DNA of 16,929 nt, from positions 1 through 16,929 of the forward strand of contig JBJHDF010000043.1 of NCBI GenBank assembly GCA_050486405.1, written 5' to 3'. The position numbers were made by a program, and so were the translations under genes. This document shows, piece by piece, positions 14,033 through 16,929 of the stretch. The notes beneath the pieces are model-generated. The model searched no databases. It was given only the letters and a program-made list of their open reading frames with translations, and was not told where the DNA came from. The DNA is from JBJHDF01 sp050486405. Its GTDB lineage: Bacteria; Pseudomonadota; Gammaproteobacteria; Pseudomonadales; Cellvibrionaceae. Each line of letters starts with the position of its first letter. Position 1 is the stretch's first letter.

Positions 14033-15094
14033 TCAATCCCGAAGATCCTTGGGGCAGATGTCGAATACCTGTTTAAACAGGCGACTGAAACTGGCGCTGT
14101 CTACGAAACCGCAGCGTGCGGCAATCTCGGCGATGGTGTAGCAGCCAGGTGCTGTCTGCAGCAATTGATATACTTTTTTCAGGCGAATCTCCCGAAGATA
14201 ACCGGCCACTGTCAACCCTTCCTCGGCAAAGGCCCGATAAAGTGCGGCGCGCGAGCATCCCAGTTTTGCGGCAATAACGCCGACACTGAGGTCGGGGGTA
14301 TCCATATGCCGTTGCATCAGGGTCTGGGCCGCCATGCGCAGAGCCCGGTTGCGGTGATTGCCGGCTTCCAGACGGGCGCCCAGAGGGCTGGACTCCAGGG
14401 CAGCCAGCGCCAGATCGATGACCTGATTGAGAAGCAGCGAACGTTCATGACCGCGCAGGTCGTCGCCCCACTTGGCCAACAGGCGCAACTGACCGGCGAG
14501 ATAGGGGGCAAGGCGGCTTTGCCCGAGCGCCTCGACAACGCGACTCGAAGGCGGAACATCGCCACCCAGCGCCCGGCGCACCAGTGAGCGGTCCAGGGTC
14601 AGGTGCACGCCCGAATGCGCGTCCCACTGGGTCCGGGAAGGGTAATCGGGGTCATAGAGAGTCCAGTCACCCGCGCTGCTGATAAACGCCCGATCTCCCT
14701 CCTGTTCGTGGCGCCGGCATCCCGCCAGCACCAGCCCCAGGGTGACCGGGTCGCCTTCGTACAGTCGGCAGTGGCGTATGCTCCGGTGGCCGGAAACCCT
14801 GCCGGAGCGGTACCAGTAGCAGTCGCCCCGAGGGTTGATCAGGCCGCTGCCGGTAGCGCCGAACCCGTGGCGTTGCTCGGCGTCCGGTCGGTCGGCATCC
14901 CAGCCGTAGAAGACCATTTCACGCCAGCAGTCATAGGCCTCGGCCGGGCGAACCCCTCGCGTGGAGAAACCCAGGGATACACAGGTGTCGGGGCGACCGT
15001 ATTCGGGCGCCCAGGGGCCCTTGCCGGGTATCCAGGGCCAGACTTCCGGAGTCCAGTCCCAGGTCAATGTTTCGGTCTTGTCGGTTGTCGTCAC
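14033..15094 (-). CDS. AraC-family transcriptional regulator
   Basis: 353 residues. The N-terminal half (about 35-215) resembles the AraC-binding-like sensory domain found in FeaR-type regulators (RPAEAYDCWREMVF at about 49, TLYDPDYPSRTQW near 145). The C-terminal about 100 residues hold the double helix-turn-helix: LSVGVIAAKLGCSRAALYRAF for the first, then TIAEIAARCGFVDSASFSRLFKQVFDICPKDLR, which is highly typical of AraC/XylS. The start is GTG at 15094, with GGGGAG six bases upstream; it overlaps the BCCT stop as GTGA (15091-15094), so the two are co-translated. It most likely controls the BCCT transporter gene in response to the transported compound. A tryptophan-rich N-terminus (WDWTPEVWPWIPG) is unusual. 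Confidence 0.85.
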   Translation of the reverse strand: MTTTDKTETLTWDWTPEVWPWIPGKGPWAPEYGRPDTCVSLGFSTRGVRPAEAYDCWREMVFYGWDADRPDAEQRHGFGATGSGLINPRGDCYWYRSGRVSGHRSIRHCRLYEGDPVTLGLVLAGCRRHEQEGDRAFISSAGDWTLYDPDYPSRTQWDAHSGVHLTLDRSLVRRALGGDVPPSSRVVEALGQSRLAPYLAGQLRLLAKWGDDLRGHERSLLLNQVIDLALAALESSPLGARLEAGNHRNRALRMAAQTLMQRHMDTPDLSVGVIAAKLGCSRAALYRAFAEEGLTVAGYLREIRLKKVYQLLQTAPGCYTIAEIAARCGFVDSASFSRLFKQVFDICPKDLRD

Positions 15095-16689
15095 GAGCTG
15101 CTCCCCTTCGATTTGGAGTAATCCCTGACCAGCATCAGCAGCAGGCTGACGCCACTGCCGAGCACGATAATCACGGCCGGAAAACCCGCCAGGCCGGCCA
15201 GCAGCCGGATGCCGTCTCCGCCCAGGAACACCAGACTGTACCAGGCGGCAAAACCGATGACCGCAGCCCAGAACACCTTGACAGCGAAGGGCGAGCGGGC
15301 GGACTTCGCCGTCACGTTACGGGTACACAGGCCGCCGATGGCTTCCATATTGGAGTCGGCCGCCGTTATAAACGATACCAGACAGGCCAGAACAAACACC
15401 AGGCTCAAGCCGACTCCGCCCGGCAGATAGCCAAAAAGCAGATAGGTCATCCGGCCCAGGCCGCCGTTTTGATAGGCGTTGTAGAGGGCACCGCCATCCC
15501 TCGCATCAAAATAGAGTGCCGAGGCGCCGAATATCGCAAACCAGGCCAAGCCGAACAGGGATGGCAGTATCAGATTCACCAGGATGAACTGGCGCAGGGT
15601 GTAGCCCCGGGCGATACGGCCGAGAAACAGGCACACCAGGGGCGCCCAGGCGAACCAGCTGGCCAGCAGTACAATCGTCCAGCGGGCCGACCAGTAGGTG
15701 TCGTCCGGCTGCCCAATGGCCAGGTGCCGGGGTACGAACTCGCTGAAATAGCTGCCCACGGACTCGCGTCCGAGCTGGATGATCCAGGCGCTGGGCCCGG
15801 CAATCAGGACATAAAGAGCCAGCCCGATAAACAGAATGACGTTGGCCCTGGCCCAGACACCGATGCCTCGCTGCAACCCCCTGTGGGCGGAGTAAAGCGA
15901 CGCGCACATGACGGTCAGTGCCACAGCGGCATGGAGCCAGGGCGTTGACACTGCACCGAACAACAGGCCGAGCCCATCCCCGATCAACAGCAGTCCCACG
16001 CTGAGCACCGCCGCCATCCCCGCAATCAGGGCAAAGAGCACCAGGCCATCCACCACCTGTGCGCGCCGCTCGCCCAGACGCGAGCCCAGAAGCGGCCTGA
16101 GCAGAGCATCCACAGAAAAGGAATAGCCCCGGTTGTGAAACCCCAAGGCAAAAGCCAGGCCGGTCACGGTGTAGATGGCATAGGGCGCCAGGGTCCAGTG
16201 GGTCAGTGCGGTGGCCAGGGCCGCCCGGGCCCTGCCCTGCTCGTCCAGAGCGGTCTCCCAAAGGGGCGGCGGCTCGCGAAAATGCACCACCGGCTCCGCC
16301 ACCGCCCAAAACAGGATACCCATGGCGATCACGGTAGTCAGGGAGACGGAAAACCATTGAAAGGGGGTATAGATGGGTTCCGCACCCTCACCGCCAATGC
16401 GTATCCGACCCCAGGGGCTCATAAAAATGACCGCGCACAGGGCCAGGAGTATCACCGTGGCGTAGAGGAAAACCGGAGCCAGCACCACCACGAGGACACT
16501 GCTGATAGTGGTGGCCTGACGCTCGAACTGCTGTGTTTCCACGGCAATAAGGAGCAACGCCAGCAGCATACCTGCGCAACCGATAACGAAGGCAATGGGT
16601 TTGAGTCGCCGCCGGACTGTTCCGGCTTGCTGTACCAGATTGGAGAAGTAGTGGTGCGACATACGGTTATTATCTGCCCCGGCCCGCAC
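15091..16689 (-). CDS. BCCT-family transporter, divergent substrate site
   Basis: 532 residues and about 12 membrane helices, length typical of betaine/choline/carnitine transporters. Family marks are AMGILFWAVAEPV (122-134), HWTLAPYAIYTVTGLAFA (164-181), SAHRGLQRGIGVWARANV (267-284) and WTIVLLASWFAWAPLVCLFLGR (337-358). The substrate box is altered against the BetP pattern: the second aromatic of helix 4 is Tyr170 rather than Trp, and the first Trp of the helix 8 AWWISW box is Ser344. The ligand may therefore not be a classic betaine. The GTG at 16689 has GGAG six bases upstream; an ATG at 16662 is the alternative. It lies just downstream of an rrn operon and its terminator, and is translationally coupled to the AraC regulator. 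Confidence 0.88.
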   Translation of the reverse strand: MRAGADNNRMSHHYFSNLVQQAGTVRRRLKPIAFVIGCAGMLLALLLIAVETQQFERQATTISSVLVVVLAPVFLYATVILLALCAVIFMSPWGRIRIGGEGAEPIYTPFQWFSVSLTTVIAMGILFWAVAEPVVHFREPPPLWETALDEQGRARAALATALTHWTLAPYAIYTVTGLAFALGFHNRGYSFSVDALLRPLLGSRLGERRAQVVDGLVLFALIAGMAAVLSVGLLLIGDGLGLLFGAVSTPWLHAAVALTVMCASLYSAHRGLQRGIGVWARANVILFIGLALYVLIAGPSAWIIQLGRESVGSYFSEFVPRHLAIGQPDDTYWSARWTIVLLASWFAWAPLVCLFLGRIARGYTLRQFILVNLILPSLFGLAWFAIFGASALYFDARDGGALYNAYQNGGLGRMTYLLFGYLPGGVGLSLVFVLACLVSFITAADSNMEAIGGLCTRNVTAKSARSPFAVKVFWAAVIGFAAWYSLVFLGGDGIRLLAGLAGFPAVIIVLGSGVSLLLMLVRDYSKSKGSSS

Positions 16690-16766
16690 CGGGTACTCCG
16701 GAGCCTTGAACGCCTGATCTGCAACATCTTCCGCAATACTACCCTAAAACCCCCAAAAAATACCCA

Positions 16767-16804
16767 ACGAAAAAAGCCCCGACTGCAAGTGCAATCGAGG
16801 CTTT
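16767..16804 (-). terminator. Intrinsic terminator of the rrn operon
   Basis: On the minus strand AAAGCCTCGATTGCA pairs with TGCAGTCGGGGCTTT (16773-16804; two G-U pairs) around a very short loop and is followed by a T-run. It lies 11 bases past the 5S 3' end. Confidence 0.85.
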
Positions 16805-16814
16805 GGGATAAGAG

Positions 16815-16929
16815 CTTGACGATGACCTACTCTCACATGGGGAAACCCCACACTACCATCGGCGCTAAGTCGTTTCACTTCTGAGTTCGGGATGGGATCA
16901 GGTGGTTCCAACTCGCTATGATCGTCAAG
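16815..16929 (-). rRNA. rrf: 5S ribosomal RNA
   Basis: The minus strand reads CTTGACGATCATAGCGAG at the window edge. Inside are the conserved block GATCCCATCCCGAACTCAGA and GTAGTGTGGGGTTTCCCCAT, and the 3' end GAGAGTAGGTCATCGTCAAG, complementary to the 5' end. About 115 bases are present; one or two 5' bases may lie beyond the window. It is the last gene of an rrn operon entering from the right. Confidence 0.95.

Overview
The window looks like chromosomal DNA of a GC-rich gammaproteobacterium. This rests on a RegB/RegA-type redox two-component pair, a HolD-like gene next to rimI, prfC, the long LeuA form and an enterobacterial-style 5S rRNA. A marine or plant-polymer-degrading lineage (Cellvibrio/Microbulbifer/Marinimicrobium-like) is only a guess. 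I see no phage, transposase, integrase or CRISPR array.

Left third (1-6376), housekeeping. On the minus strand lie the 5' end of prfC (release factor 3) and a MATE-family efflux transporter. Divergent to these, on the plus strand, is a two-gene redox-sensing operon (RegB-like kinase plus RegA-like regulator). RegA overlaps, tail to tail, a minus-strand operon running leuA -> HolD-like DNA polymerase III psi -> rimI. E. coli carries holD-rimI-yjjG-prfC together, so here that ancestral block appears to be split by regBA and the MATE gene. Two good -10 boxes and a pair of inverted 9-bp sites sit in the 110-bp MATE/regB divergent region. A perfect 15-bp-arm palindrome sits in the leuA leader.

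Middle (6377-13361), accessory. A 1674-residue type Va autotransporter has a signal peptide, a glycine-rich N-terminus, a beta-helix with three T5SS/PEP-CTERM-type repeats and a 182-bp internal duplication, a Pro-Glu linker, a second beta-helix module and a C-terminal beta-barrel. Upstream of it, in the same direction, is a 507-residue low-GC gene with a MACPF-like core. It has no signal peptide. I regard it as the most interesting unknown of the window.

Right part (13488-16929), regulation and transport. Two tiny LuxR-type HTH proteins overlap in different frames and may be a +1-frameshifted tandem-HTH gene. Then come an AraC-family regulator (GTGA overlap) and a divergent BCCT transporter, co-transcribed. 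Next is a strong intrinsic terminator and a 5S rRNA gene, the end of an rrn operon on the minus strand. Almost everything except regBA is on the minus strand.

The functional blocks are: translation/replication maintenance (prfC, rimI, HolD-like), leucine synthesis, redox control, a surface/secreted module (autotransporter plus MACPF-like protein) with small LuxR regulators nearby, and a solute-uptake operon with its own AraC regulator.
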